Shown here one piece after another: positions 42,330 to 53,036 of a stretch of DNA of 64,000 nt. Location of the stretch: positions 4,191,573 to 4,255,572 of the forward strand of contig NW_020954630.1 of assembly GCF_900497805.2 (NCBI RefSeq), written 5' to 3'. Source of the stretch: Vombatus ursinus. Taxonomy: Eukaryota > Chordata > Mammalia > Diprotodontia > Vombatidae. Under the pieces are notes generated by a model. The model was not told the origin of the DNA and searched no databases. It saw nothing but the letters and a program-made list of their open reading frames with translations. Numbering within the stretch: the stretch's first letter is position 1; the number at the start of each line of letters is the position of its first letter. The position numbers were made by a program, and so were the translations under genes.

Positions 42330-42455
42330 GTGTAGAACTTATACATTCTATGTAGTTACCTGGGCTGTAATTTCCTTGAGAACAAGGACCCACTCTTATA
42401 CTTCTGCATCCTTTTAGCATTTATCATGATATTGTGTACATATATTTGTTTAATA
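42330..42455 (+). mobile_element. L2 3' fragment
   Basis: CTGTAATTTCCTTGAGAACA, AGGACCCACTCTTATACTTC and TGTTTAATAGATTATCC in L2 3'UTR order. Confidence 0.6.
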
Positions 42456-42534
42456 GATTATCCTTGATGCAGGGGTGAATATAAAATATTTTATCACCCC
42501 CCCACCTCACAAAAAAGGTCATTGAAATACATAT

Positions 42535-42715
42535 ACAATGGGCCATCTCCAGTTGTCCTGATCAATATCTGGCCACTGGACCCAGATGGCTCTGGAGGAG
42601 AAAGTGAGGCTGGTAACTTTGCACAGCTCTCCTTCACTCAAATCCAATTCATTTGCGTATCATAACATCATCTCCCAGATGTCATGATCCTCTTTGAGAA
42701 ACAAAGGACAAACCA
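42535..42715 (+). repeat. Unassigned repeat 'Y', short copy
   Basis: TGGGCCATCTCCAGTTGTCC, GGCCACTGGACCCAGATGGC, TCTGGAGGAGAAAGTGAGGC, GATGTCATGATCCTCTTTGA and an AGGACAAACCACA end; colinear with 12410-12612. Confidence 0.75.
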
Positions 42716-42867
42716 CAAAGAGGACAGAAGGAAGCAGTGATAAGTAGGCCAGTTTTGAAAATGATCACTTAAAATAATTATATAATGATCATTTATCCCC
42801 TTTCTCCTACCCCTGTACCAAACACATTTAGGGAGCTTATGGTCCAGCTGGTGACAGTAAGAGAACT

Positions 42868-43045
42868 TTAGGGATATGTAACTGAACCTGTGATTTCTCT
42901 GGTGCAGGGAACTCCCTGGTGAAAGTTCCTCCACCAAAGAACATTGGCACTATTTCTGAAACTTACAGTCTTAAAGAATTGTCCAGAGCACTGAAAGTTT
43001 AAGTGACTCACCAGGGTCTCTCAGATAGTATATACCAGTGGTGGA
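42868..43045 (-). mobile_element. SINE family 'C', antisense
   Basis: GAACCTGTGATTTCTCTGGT, GGGAACTCCCTGGTGAAAG and CACTGAAAGTTTAAGTGACT. The reverse 3' module is followed by CORE. Confidence 0.7.
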
Positions 43046-43114
43046 AGAGAGCTGTGAAAAGTAGTGCATAGACACAATATGGATTTTGTGTTACTGACTC
43101 CAGGGACTAAAGGA

Positions 43115-43245
43115 AGACATCAGTGTGTGTGGGATTCGTCAGGGAAGGCTTCATACAGGAGGTGGGCATAAAGCTGGGCCTTAAGGGAAGGATAGAATTA
43201 ATGTGAATGATAAAGAAAGAGAAAAGCAGTGATGTTTTGTAAACA
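43115..43245 (+). repeat. Repeat 'X' internal fragment
   Basis: AGGGAAGGCTTCATACAGGA, GGTGGGCATAAAGCTGGGCC. Internal part only. Confidence 0.45.
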
Positions 43246-43432
43246 CGGTATATGATACTGGGACCACTCTGTGAAATTAGGTCACATTAGCTGTTGATCA
43301 AGAAAAGGGTCCTTGCTTGAGGCTTGATTATTTTTATTTTGTATAGATTTGGGGGCCTCCCACAGTAGGGCTCTAACCTACCTCTCCCACAGGGAAACTA
43401 AGAATTCATCAAAACTGGACCATTTACCTTTG

Positions 43433-43710
43433 AGAGGCAATTTAATGGAAAGAGTGCTATTCTTTGATTCAGGGGAGACTTGGGTCTGAATTTCACCACC
43501 AACACTGCTTGTGTTTCTCTAGGCAAGTCCTCTGAGCCTTGGTTTCCTCATATGTAAAATGGAGAAAACAATACTTAGAGTGCTTACCTTATGGTTTTAT
43601 TGTGGATCAAATGATGCAATGTATGTAAAGTACTATGCATGCCTGAATGAATTACCTATACATCAAGGGCCTTGTACATAGTAGATATTTATGAATATTT
43701 ATTGAATTGT
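43433..43710 (+). mobile_element. MIR-type SINE with L2-like end
   Basis: GAGGCAATTTAATGGAAAGA head, TAGGCAAGTCCTCTGAGCCT CORE, CATATGTAAAATGGAGAAAA, and a CTTGTACATAGTAGATATTT / ATTGAATTGTTC tail. Confidence 0.75.
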
Positions 43711-43729
43711 TCTTATACATTTATTCTTA

Positions 43730-44150
43730 ATTCTTCTACTTCCTGGTAACTTTTGTAAGATTTCCTCTAGGCTTTAAATAAGCCCTTATTTCTCAGCTTA
43801 ACTTCCTAGTTCAAGGCCTTTCTCACTGTGTCACCTCCTACATTCTACCTTTATTGGTGCCTAGAGCTGGAAGCAATCTCCCTGCTGGGTTTTAAATCTT
43901 TATGGCCATTGTGACCTCTTCTCTGGATTTACTCATTTTCTAATTTTTTATCATAATTTCTCTATTTGTATATGTATTTAGGTTGTAAACCCTTTGAGAT
44001 CAATGTCTTTTTCTTGTATTCTTAGCCCAGCACAGTGCCTTGCACATAGTAGGCATGTAATAAATGCTTATTAGATTGTATTTAATTTTACTCTTGCATT
44101 CCAAGACCTAACTCATTCCCTTCTCATGGAAGGTATTTAATAAATATTTG
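43730..44150 (+). mobile_element. L2 3' fragment(s)
   Basis: GTTGTAAACCCTTTGAGATC, CCCAGCACAGTGCCTTGCAC and ATAGTAGGCATGTAATAAAT are the L2 3' terminus (to about 44085). A second terminus-like piece follows (GGTATTTAATAAATATTTG). Confidence 0.65.
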
Positions 44151-44159
44151 TTGAATTGA

Positions 44160-44682
44160 ATCTGGAGTATTGTGTTTAATTCTGGGCATTGCAGTTTAAG
44201 AAGGACATTGATAAGCTAGAAAGTGTCCAGAGGAGGGCAACCAGGATAGTGAAGGGCCTTGAGTCCATGACATATGAGGATAATTTGAAGGAGATGGACA
44301 TGTTTAGCCTTAAGTAGAAAGGACTTGTGGGGTACGGGGATTGTGGGAAGAACATCTAATAACTGTCTTCAAATATTTGAAGGGCTGCCATGTGGAGGTA
44401 GAATTAGACTTATTCTGTTCGTCCACAGAGAGCAGGAGAAATGAGTAGAAGCTGTAATGGGACCAATTTATAAATGATATCAGGAAAGAATTTCCTGGCA
44501 GTTAGAGCTGTCCAGAAATGGAATGGATTTCCTGGAGAAGTGATGAGTTCACCTACTTGGAGATGTTCAAGGAGAAATTGGATAACTACTTATTGGATAT
44601 ATCGTAGTACAGATTGGGATAAATGGCTAAGAGGTCCCTTGAAGCTCTTAAATTCTGTAATCCTATACTTGCCAAGAGTCTG
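44160..44682 (+). mobile_element. CR1/L3 LINE 3' end, about 520 bp
   Basis: GTGTTTAATTCTGGGCATTG, GTCCAGAGGAGGGCAACCAG, GAGATGGACATGTTTAGCCT, CTTCAAATATTTGAAGGGCT, GTTAGAGCTGTCCAGAAATG and a GAGGTCCCTTGAAGCTCTTA / ATTCTGTAATCCTA end. This is the best-preserved CR1/L3 copy here. Confidence 0.88.
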
Positions 44683-44732
44683 CAGGTTGCTACCTTCTCT
44701 GCAACTTAGAGTTTTAGGAGTTGACTAGTGTA

Positions 44733-44856
44733 TTTGGAAGATAAGCAACTTTCCCAGGGTCCCATAGGTGGTATGTATCAGAAGCAATGCTTAAATCCAG
44801 GTCTTCCTGGTTTCAAAATTGACTCTCTATCTTCTATACATTGTTGCTTCTCTGTG
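44733..44856 (-). mobile_element. MIR-type SINE, antisense
   Basis: GCAACTTTCCCAGGGTCCCA, GCTTAAATCCAGGTCTTCCT and TGACTCTCTATCTTCTATAC. Confidence 0.65.
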
Positions 44857-45299
44857 AAATAAATTTATTTTCATTGGATTTGACATGAAAAAGATTATTA
44901 TCTGGACTGGGCTATTAGTCTGGTGGACTCTTCTAACCCATTTTCAGAAAAGTTGAGAAATTCTCCCCCAACTCCCAACAAAAACTTTCAACACGGATGC
45001 CTTTATTTAGAAGTTCAGAAAACTCCCATTTTAGCCAAAAGCATCATTCCATTCCTCAGCTTCCCGTTTCTTGGACTCAGAGTTGTTGCATCTTCCCCAT
45101 CCTATGTCTGGATGCTTTGGGATTCATGCAGGCCACACTTAATCCTGGGGCATAAATTGTTCAAGCTTGATTAGTATTAATCAGTTTGCCACGTATTCAT
45201 ATAGTGATTCTGTGATGGTGTGTATGCATGTGTATATGTGTGTGTGTGTGAGTGCACAGTATATGCCTAATTATGATCTTTAAGGGATTATTTTTTCCC

Positions 45300-45480
45300 C
45301 TCAGTATTTGCAGTTCAGTGTTTAATGATGAGCACCTCTGTAGGGGGAATTTTAATGCAACCCCCAGGATGTTGTCAGGGTTTCTGTGGGTTGCTAATGA
45401 GCATGCAGGACAAAGTAATTAGAGTAGCATTGACTTTGGGACCAGCTCAGTCGTTTTGTCCCCCTGCAGCCTGTGAAGAT
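45300..45480. promoter_or_regulatory. Candidate conserved regulatory island 3
   Basis: Repeat-free block with a tight motif cluster: SOX-type ACAAAG (45410-45415) abutting homeodomain TAATTAG (45416-45422), a second SOX-type CATTGA (45428-45433), GCTAATGAGCATGC just upstream and TTTAATG words near 45320 and 45350. It is also bounded by an acceptor-like CCCCTCAG (45304) and a donor-like ATG|GTGAGT (45481), with one frame open between them, so an exon is the alternative reading. Confidence 0.35.
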
Positions 45481-45610
45481 GGTGAGTTGCCACTGACTCT
45501 GCCCATGGCCCTGTTTGTCAGCATCATCTCATCCTAGGCTGCTCCCCAGAAAGCTCTGTTATTTACTGTCTCTGTGTCAAAACTACCACACCATTGAATG
45601 TTCACTAGAA

Positions 45611-45812
45611 CAGGGGTTCTTAACCTGGAATCCAAGAATCCAGACACTCATATACAATAGGTATGTAGATAGATTGCAGAGGGTGCATGAACTTGAACAG
45701 GAAGAAATTCACCATTCCCACAAATCCATGATTTTCTTTGTAATATTTGTATTTTATTTTGTGAATGTAAAAACACTATTCTGAGAAGTAGTTCACAGGT
45801 TTCTGTTGTTGC
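45611..45812 (-). mobile_element. hAT-like MITE, family B, reverse, 3' end lost
   Basis: CAGGGGTTCTTAACCTGGAA start, GATTGCAGAGGGTGCATGAA, TATTCTGAGAAGTAGTTCAC. The internal order is the reverse of 27724-27927. Confidence 0.65.
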
Positions 45813-45855
45813 TTAGCTGATTAGTCATGTCCAATTCATTTGGTAGGAAGAGACA
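45813..45855 (-). mobile_element. Mar1 3' end fragment, antisense
   Basis: TTGCTTAGCTGATTAGTCAT and GTCCAATTCATTTGG are the reverse Bov-B-like end. Confidence 0.6.
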
Positions 45856-45954
45856 GCATGTACACAGATGAGGAAATGTGAAGTATTTACAAAATAAAAT
45901 GAAGTAATTTCAAGAGGGAGATTAATTAACTATATTAATTAACAATTAACTATA

Positions 45955-46282
45955 GAAGGCATACGAAGAAAGATGGAACATGTATCCAGAGAAAGAACTG
46001 ATAAATAGAAGTATATATAAAATAATTATATATATATATGTACACACACACACACACACACACACATATTTGTATCCAATGGTAGCCATATCTAGGGTGG
46101 GGGAGAAGGAAGAAAAAAAGAGAAAATTACTTGATAATTTTGTTGTATATTTGAAAAGAATAGCAAGTTGTGCATAGTAGATTTGCAGTTTCATGTACAA
46201 TCATCTTTTTTATTGTAGTATGTTATGGAAATGCTTATTTTATTCCATAAATTTAAAAAATAAAAAATAAAACCATTAAGCT
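45955..46282 (+). mobile_element. Old L1 3'UTR with internal microsatellite
   Basis: CCAGAGAAAGAACTGATAAA start, GGTGGGGGAGAAGGAAG tract, TGTTATGGAAATGCTTATTT, and an A-rich end (AAAAAATAAAAAATAAAAC). An (AT)/(AC) tract occupies 46015-46072. Confidence 0.65.
46015..46072. repeat. (AT)n(AC)n microsatellite
   Basis: ATATATATATATG followed by about 26 bp of CA repeats. Confidence 0.95.
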
Positions 46283-46429
46283 AAAAAACGAGGGAGCCAA
46301 CACTAGTAATAACAATTACCTAATAGTAATGAGTAGACCAACAATAATAATTGAGTGGGTCAGGAAAGGTATCATGTAGAAAGTGCTGCCTGAGCTTTGA
46401 AAGAAGCTAGTATTCTCCACCACTGTGCT

Positions 46430-46535
46430 TTTTTTTTTGTGGGCCTCAGTATCCTCACCTGTTAAATGAAAGGATTGGACCAGAGTAGATGATCTCTAAG
46501 GGCCCTTCCAGTTCTAAAACTGCAATTCTATATGG
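46430..46535 (+). mobile_element. MIR3-like SINE 3' half
   Basis: GGGCCTCAGTATCCTCACCT, GGATTGGACCAGAGTAGATG and CCTTCCAGTTCTAAAACTGC. Confidence 0.75.
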
Positions 46536-47277
46536 ACTTTTGCATCTTCTCCTTATAGGATGGCCAAGCCCAATTCTGGAACCAAGTAAGTGTTACAGAA
46601 AAAAATAAACCCAACAAACATGTTGAGTTGAATTAGAACAAGTTGAATGAAATTACTCAGGTGGGTAGAAGGAACTGTATCCTTCCTCTTCAAGGAGAGG
46701 CTACCACTAGGCATACATTTTTCTTTGAGCAGTGGATGAAATGCTTTCCCTCTTGGGTCACCTAGAGTTCAAAGTCATTAACAGAGAAGAGCTATATAAG
46801 AAAGGACAGGGTAGCATTAAGCAAGAAATGATACAAACGGGAGAGAATGGTTTTGCTGCCAGGAAGAGGACAATAGTGATTTGTCTTGGTTGGTTAGGAA
46901 TGTAATAAAGCAGCATGACCCCAGAGAACCCTTCATACAGTGATTCAGGCAAGGTACAATGACAAGGCATTTTTCTCCTCGAGTATACATTTTTTGAAGA
47001 GGTGACATTTCTTTCAATTCCAGATGCACTAAGCTGCCCTGGTGTGGAGGGAGATTACTTCCTTTCCTCTTGTGTCTCTACTGCAGCCAAGAGCACCAGT
47101 CAGACTGATCGGTCAGTTGATGGAAAATGTTCCTCTCCTGCTTGATGGGAGCAAGCAGCAGGACCCAAGGAGCGTGACCTTGTAAGCTAGATGGAAGGAG
47201 TTTTTAATACCAGACGCCTCTGACAATGTGGTTTAAAATGGGATTATGAGAAATACCCACCACTCACAAATGCATGG
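46536..47277. other. No recognisable feature
   Basis: Repeat-poor mixed sequence. No coding frame with recognisable motif. Confidence 0.4.
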
Positions 47278-47370
47278 ATTAATAGAATGTTAGCACTAAA
47301 AGTGACCTTGGCAATCATTTAGCTCAAATCCCTCGTGTTATAAATGAGGAAACGGGCCCAGAGGAGTCCA
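47278..47370 (-). mobile_element. MIR3-like fragment, antisense
   Basis: ATAGAATGTTAGCACTAAAA, TTATAAATGAGGAAACGGGC. Confidence 0.65.
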
Positions 47371-48248
47371 TCATAGGGTACCACCATCCTGACATTAACT
47401 GGGCCTGAAGCGTCAAACTCATCTCCTTACTTTCTCTCAGTCTCACATCCCATCCATTGTCAAGCCCTGTTGTTTCTACCTTCCTAACGTATTTCATAGA
47501 AGCCCCTTCTCTTCTACTTACACTGCCCCTCCTTCCCCCCTTCCCTCCCCCATACCTCGTGTAGGAACTCATTACCTTACACCTGGTCTATTATTTAATA
47601 GCTAATTTAAGGTTATTTAACCTTCTGGTTAGTCTCCTAGACTCAATTTTCTCCCCACTTCAGTCCATCTTTCACTCAGCTGTCAGATAGATCTTCCTTA
47701 AGAACAGTTTTTAACTATATCACCTTCTTTACTCAATAAATTTTAGAGACTCTCAATAACCTTCAGGATTAAATAGAAAATGTTTGGCTTTTGAAGGCTG
47801 TTATAACTCAGTCCTCTCCTGTCTTTGTGATTTCTTTATGCCTTACACCCTGTCCCTGCCCCACTCCACATAATTTGCAATCCAGTGGCACTGGCCTATT
47901 TGCTGTTTCTTGAACAAGATGCTCTTATCTCTCAACCCCTTGTGTTTTCACAGGCTGTCCCTCCATGTCTGGAATGCTGTTCCTCCTCATCTGTGCCTTC
48001 AAGTCTCAGTTAAAGTCCCATTTTCTACAAGCAGCCTTTCCTAATCTCCTTTAATGCTGGTGCCCTTCTTCTGAGATTACCCTCCAATTTATCTTATATG
48101 TATCGTGATTTACATACTTTCCATGTCGTTTCCCCCAGTAGGCTGTGAGTCCTTGGGAGCAGGGACTGTCTTTCTTTGCATGATCAGTGCTTAGCACAGT
48201 GCCTGGCACATAGTAGGCACTTAGTAAATGCTTGTTGACTGATGGAAT
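47371..48248 (+). mobile_element. L2 LINE 3' part, about 880 bp
   Basis: Colinear with L2 ORF2 C-terminal region and 3'UTR: CCATTGTCAAGCCCTGTTG, CCCCACTTCAGTCCATCTTT, TTCAGGATTAAATAGAAAAT, CCAGTGGCACTGGCCTATTT, GGCTGTCCCTCCATGTCTGG, TAGGCTGTGAGTCCTTGGGA, GTGCCTGGCACATAGTAGGC, end GTTGACTGATGG. Confidence 0.88.
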
Positions 48249-48249
48249 G

Positions 48250-48352
48250 ATAAGTGACTTTCCCAGGGTCACTTAGCTAGTGTGTGAGCTAGACTTCAGA
48301 GGCAGAGTTGGAATTTAGATTGAGTCCTTTTCAGCTTTACCATACTGCTTCA
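48250..48352 (-). mobile_element. MIR-type fragment, antisense
   Basis: ATAAGTGACTTTCCCAGGGT, CACTTAGCTAGTGTGTGAGC, then a degraded head. Confidence 0.65.
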
Positions 48353-48555
48353 TTTTTTGGAGGGGATTCCATTATATCCTTCCATACTTATTTTTTACTG
48401 ATCTTGCCAAATACCAAACAAAATGAACATTTATACATTGCAGAACAAAAGAAATGATTTGTACATAAATCTTTGAGTCTGTATCATATACAGTTTGTTT
48501 TTCTCCCCAAGCACACAAGAAATTCAACATGCAACCTTCAAAGCTCTCTTGCTCA

Positions 48556-48690
48556 GCTTTGATTCCCTCTGTCCCCTCTCCTCCTCTTTCCTGTCATATT
48601 CCCCCTTCTCCTCCTCTCCCCTCCCCTCTCCTCTCCTCTCCTTTTCTCTCCTCTCCCTTCCCCTGTTTTCTCCTGTTCTCCTCTCTCCCA
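48556..48690. repeat. C/T-rich simple repeat
   Basis: (CCCTCTCCT)-like runs over about 135 bp. The Arg/Glu-rich frame on the minus strand and the Ser/Pro-rich frames on the plus strand are artefacts. Confidence 0.9.
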
Positions 48691-48984
48691 TGGTTTGGGA
48701 CCTGTCAGAGTTTGTATTTTTATGGCATATTTCTTGAGAAGGGAAGGTCATCCACATTGCAGGATCAGTATAGGACTTTAGTGGAGAAATGAGAACAATA
48801 ATAAGTCCTAAATAAGCAAGTAGCTGTGAAATAAAATGAGACCTGACATTTCTTGTCTGTGGGTAGGGAGAAATGAAGTGTGAAAAGAGGTCAGGCCAAG
48901 TAATTGAAGTAAAGGAAAAGAAAATGAAAGCCCATATGATACTATCCATCTTGTACAGTACTGTCAGATTAAACATTCTAAAAC

Positions 48985-49660
48985 AAGGCTTTCATCATGC
49001 CACTTCCTTGCTCAAGAACCTATAATGGTTTCATCTTTTCTATAGGCTAAATTTCCAAATTGTCAGATTGGCAATCAAGTCCCTCCATTATCTGGTCCCA
49101 ATCTATCTATCCAATCATATCTACTGCTCTGATCCTCATGCAACCTTACTTCATCCACATTAAACCCTTTTCTGATCTTTATATACTTTATGTTTATTTC
49201 CATTTCTGGGCCTTCATTCTTGCTACCTCACTCACTTGAGATATCCTTTCCTCTCAGGTCTATGTATCTAAATTCTCCCCATCTTTCAAGGCCTACCACA
49301 TATCTATCTCCTCCATGAAACTTTCCCCAACTATTCCAACCCACAATGATCAATCTTTCCCTTCTCTGGCCTCCTATTGCTTTTACAATGAATCACCCTA
49401 AATTTAGAACTTGTGGTCTAATCATTTCATACATACATATATATGTATTTACATATCTACATACATACACACACATACACACACATACACACACATATAT
49501 ATGCATATGTGTGTATATGTATGTGTGTGTGTGTGTGTTGTTTTCCCAACAAGGTAGTAAACTCCTTGAGGAAAATGACTCTTTGACATTCCCCACAGTA
49601 GCCAGCACTGGTCTGGACACATCACAAGTTTTTAATAAATACTTTCATTTGATCGGTCAA
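48985..49660 (+). mobile_element. L2 LINE 3' part with internal microsatellite
   Basis: CATGCCACTTCCTTGCTCAA, CATTATCTGGTCCCAATCTA, TTTCAAGGCCTACCACATAT, then after a TA/CA tract (49428-49540) GTAGTAAACTCCTTGAGGAA and TTTTAATAAATACTTTC. Confidence 0.8.
49428..49540. repeat. TA/CA/TG microsatellite inside L2
   Basis: CATACATACATATATATG, (CACA) and (TGTG) runs. Confidence 0.93.
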
Positions 49661-49689
49661 CATCCCACATACCATCAAGAGTAGATTGT

Positions 49690-50570
49690 TAGTGAAGATA
49701 AAGAGCCACATACATTAATGGCCAAATTTTTGTGGTAACAAAGAATTAGAAACAAGCAGATGTTTATTGGTTTAGGGAATGTCTAATTAAATTGCGGTAC
49801 ATTGGATGTAGTGGAGGTGGCATAGTACATAAAGCACGGGCCTGAACTCTGGAAGACCTGAGTTAAAGTCCCAGCACAGAAGCTTGCTAGCTGTGCGATC
49901 CTAGGCAAGTCATTTAACCTCTGTTTGCCTCATCTGTAAAATAGGGATAATAAACCTCCCAGGGTTATTATGAGGATCAAGTAAGATAACAATTGTAAAG
50001 CACTTAGCATAGCAAGTGCTATGAAAATGCTAGCTATTATTATTAAGAAAGATTGAACAATGAGTGTGAAAAATTCAAAGAAGCATGGGAAGATTTAGAT
50101 ATACTGATGCAGAGTAAAGTAAACAGAACCAGGAAATATATATGTATATATACATATATGCACACATGTATATACAATCATATTATATACATCATGTATA
50201 TATGTTTTATATAGATATAACATGTATATATATACTGCATATGTGTATATTTATATGTATATGTTTAAATATGTGTATGTAACAACTACAATAGCATAAA
50301 TGGAAAGAGCAATAACAATGAAACTAAATGTTATAATTATAATGACCAACCTTAGCTCAGGAGAAGAACTGAAAAGAATGAACTTTCTTCCCTTTTTTGT
50401 AAAGATGGGCAACTCTGGTGGTGGAACTTTCTATGTACAGTCATATTCAGTTGATGTGTTGGCAAGTTTTGCTGATCTGCTTTCCTCCCCTCTTCTTTTT
50501 TAGTAGTTGTTATAAGGGCAGGGAGTAGGATTATATTAAAAAACAAAGGCGATGTAAAAACAAACAAAAA
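49690..50570 (+). mobile_element. Old L1 3' end interrupted by a MIR-type SINE
   Basis: 49690-49804 (TTTTGTGGTAACAAAGAATT, GGGAATGTCTAATTAAATTG) and 50046-50130 (AAAGAAGCATGGGAAGATTT, AAGTAAACAGAACCAGGAAA) are consecutive parts of the L1 ORF2 C-terminus/3'UTR. A TA-rich tract (50138-50285) follows inside the element. Confidence 0.75.
49805..50045 (+). mobile_element. MIR-type CORE-SINE nested in L1
   Basis: GGAGGTGGCATAGTACATAA head, TTGCTAGCTGTGCGATCC CORE, AAAATAGGGATAATAAACCT, and ATGAAAATGCTAGCTATTAT end. Its position inside L1 sequence shows that this SINE type was still active after that L1 inserted. Confidence 0.88.
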
Positions 50571-50589
50571 AAAAACCGTTGAAGGATGG

Positions 50590-50775
50590 GGTGGTCCAGT
50601 TTCATTAGTGTAGGGAACTCCTGGTGATGAACCTTCCTCTACCAATGTTTATAGGGGCACTGAGAAGTTAAATGACTTTCCCAGAATCATATAGTCAGTA
50701 TGTGTCAAAGAACTGGAACCCAGATCTTCCTGAGGCTAAAGCTGACTTGCTATATATTATCCAATGCTACTTCTC
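50590..50775 (-). mobile_element. SINE family 'C', antisense
   Basis: AGTGTAGGGAACTCCTGGTG, ACCTTCCTCTACCAATGTTT, GAAGTTAAATGACTTTCCC, ACCCAGATCTTCCTGAGGC. Confidence 0.75.
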
Positions 50776-50852
50776 AAAAAAAAAAGAAGTTTTTTTTTTT
50801 AAATCAATGGGTAAGTTAGGGTTAGAATTTTGACTGGCTGTTATATCATCTC

Positions 50853-51110
50853 CAGAGATTCTCACTTGGGGTACACATACCCCTCAGAGGGTATGAAAAG
50901 TTCTTCAAAGGGGTACACCAACATTTTGTAACTTTATTAATTGGAAATCAGTTTGGGGTTCTTAGAGTGTTTTAATTTGGGGTTTCTAGGATGTTTCAAT
51001 AGGTAGATATAAACTCTAGAATTTATTTCCTTTCGTATTGAATGAGGTATATGAGAAATGTCATTAAAAAACCAAGGAGTATTTTGTATAAAACCAATTC
51101 GGGAACCTTT
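50853..51110 (+). mobile_element. hAT-like MITE, family D
   Basis: CAGAGATTCTCACTTGGGGT start, ACACATACCCCTCAGAGGGT, AAAGGGGTACACCAACATTT, TTAATTGGAAATCAGTTTGG, end TTCGGGAACCTTT. The terminal word pattern (CAGNGNTTCTC ... GAACC) fits hAT non-autonomous elements. Only copy here. Confidence 0.5.
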
Positions 51111-51589
51111 ATTTGATTGGACTATCTTAACTCTCAGATGTTATGGTCAGTAAGCATCCTCTGTGTCTCCTTGATATTTCTTGAGGTATTTTGATGACTA
51201 AATTCCAGATTCCCAGCTTGGGGTAGCATTCCTTGGGCCTTCTTGGGAAAACAGTAGAGGTGATAAGTATATTCAGCTGGCACCTGTTGCACACAGCCCC
51301 ACCCACTATGGAACCATGGGGTTAAGGAACTGATTCTTTCCATTTTCTACCAGAGGCACAAAAATGAATGTGTTTCATTCAAAGAACAATCAGTAGACTA
51401 TTTTTAGTATGAAGACTCAGGGGTATGAACTATATCTGGGAGGGCTTAGAATGCCAGGATAAGGAGATTATCCTTTTATCGCATGGGCAAGGGGGAACTA
51501 TTGAAGATTTCTGAGTCCAGGTGTTATGTGTTCAAAGTGAGGTTTTAGGATGCTTAACGTATCAATTTCCTTTGCTGGATGTTCATCTA
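51111..51589. other. No recognisable feature
   Basis: About 480 bp without a nameable repeat; 51420-51540 (GGGAGGGCTTAGAATGCC, GAAGATTTCTGAGTCCAGGT) may be a repeat 'X' body piece. Confidence 0.35.
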
Positions 51590-52765
51590 GGTCTAACCTG
51601 CTATCTGTAGTTCTCACATAGGGCACTGACCTGGGTCCTTCTCTCTCTATACTATGTCATTTGGCAACCTTATCAGCTGCCAAGAATTTAATTATTGTAT
51701 CCGTGTGGATGATTCTCCAATCTACCTATCCTGCCCTAATCTCTTTGCTGACTTCCAATCTCACATCTCCAACTGCTTTTCAGACATTTTAAACTGTAGG
51801 TCCAGTGTAGATCTTAAATTCAAAATGTCTGAAACTGACCTTATTAGCTTCCCCCCAAAATCCTTCTTCCTTCCAAAGGTTTCTATTGCTGTCACGGGTA
51901 GCACCACATTCCCAGGCCCCTAGGCTCACTGCCTAGGCGTCATCTTCTATTCTTCACTATCTCTCACCCCACCCTCCATACCCAGTTTGTTGACAAGATC
52001 TATCAATAGCACCTTTGCAGCATCTCTCAGATAGATTCCTCTTCTCTCTTCTGACACTGCCATCACTCTGATTCAGGTCCTTGTCACCTCATGCCTAGAA
52101 TATTGCAATAGCATGCTGGTAGATCTGCTTGCCTCAAATTTCTCTCTACTCCAATCCATCCTCCATTCACTGACAAAGTGAGTTTCCTAAAGCAAAAGTG
52201 TCCCCCCCCCCCCAATAAATTCAAGTGGCTCTTTATTACCTCCAGGATCCTATTCAAATTCTGTTTGGTGTTCATAGTCATTCAAAATGAAGTGTTCCAC
52301 CCTCAACATTCCCAGTTTTCTTACACCTTAATCTCTGTTATGTACCCTTGGATCCAGTGACACTGGCCTACTTGCTCTTCCATAAACAGACACTCCATTT
52401 CTTGACTCAGGTTTTTTCACTAGCTATCCCCCACACTTGGAATGCTTTCCCTACTCATCTGGGTCTACTTATCTCCCTGACTTCCTAAGTGCTAACTAAA
52501 ATGACACCTTCTTCAAAAAGCTGTTCCCAATCTCTCTTACTTCTAGTGCCTTCCCTCTGTTAATTATTCCCTATTTGTCCTTTATATAGCTTGTCTATAC
52601 ATATTTGTTTGCCTGTTGTCTCCCCCTTACATTATGAGGTCCTTAAGGGCAAGGATTGTTACCTCTTTTTTTTTAATCCCCAGAATTTAGCCTAGTACTG
52701 GTGTTGTGCTAAGTAGGTGCTTAACAAATGCTTACTGACAGATTGACTGACTGAGTGACTATTAA
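51590..52765 (+). mobile_element. L2 LINE, about 1.2 kb of ORF2 C-terminus and 3'UTR
   Basis: The longest L2 here: CACATAGGGCACTGACCTGG, GGCGTCATCTTCTATTCTTC, GTTTGTTGACAAGATCTATC, TAGAATATTGCAATAGCATG, CTCCAATCCATCCTCCATTC, CCAGTGACACTGGCCTACTT, CACACTTGGAATGCTTTCCC, GAGGTCCTTAAGGGCAAGG, end AATGCTTACTGACAGATTG. The coding frame is broken throughout. Confidence 0.9.
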
Positions 52766-52777
52766 GAAAAGGATTAG

Positions 52778-53036
52778 AGAGGCAGAATGGGACATTAGAA
52801 TGAATGCTAGATATGGAGCCTGGAAACCTGGGTTTCAATCTCACTTCTTGCATTGTGTGACAATGGTCAAATTTAATTAACCTTTCTGAACTTTAGGTTC
52901 TTTATCTTTAAAATAGAGATAAAAATACCTATAGTACTTAGCTCACAAGCATGTTGCAAAGATCAAATGAGATGTGTTTAAGAGTTATACACATTTTAAA
53001 GCATTATATAAATTTCATATATTATTAATATTATTC
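52778..53036 (+). mobile_element. MIR-type CORE-SINE
   Basis: GAGGCAGAATGGGACATTAG head, ACAATGGTCAAATTTAATTA diverged CORE, CTTTAAAATAGAGATAAAAA, tail ending (TATTATTAA). Confidence 0.75.

Noticed and set aside
48524-48976. 150-codon minus-strand frame with Arg/Glu-rich C-terminus
   Set aside because: The Arg/Glu part is the C/T-rich simple repeat in reverse and the rest has no recognisable domain.
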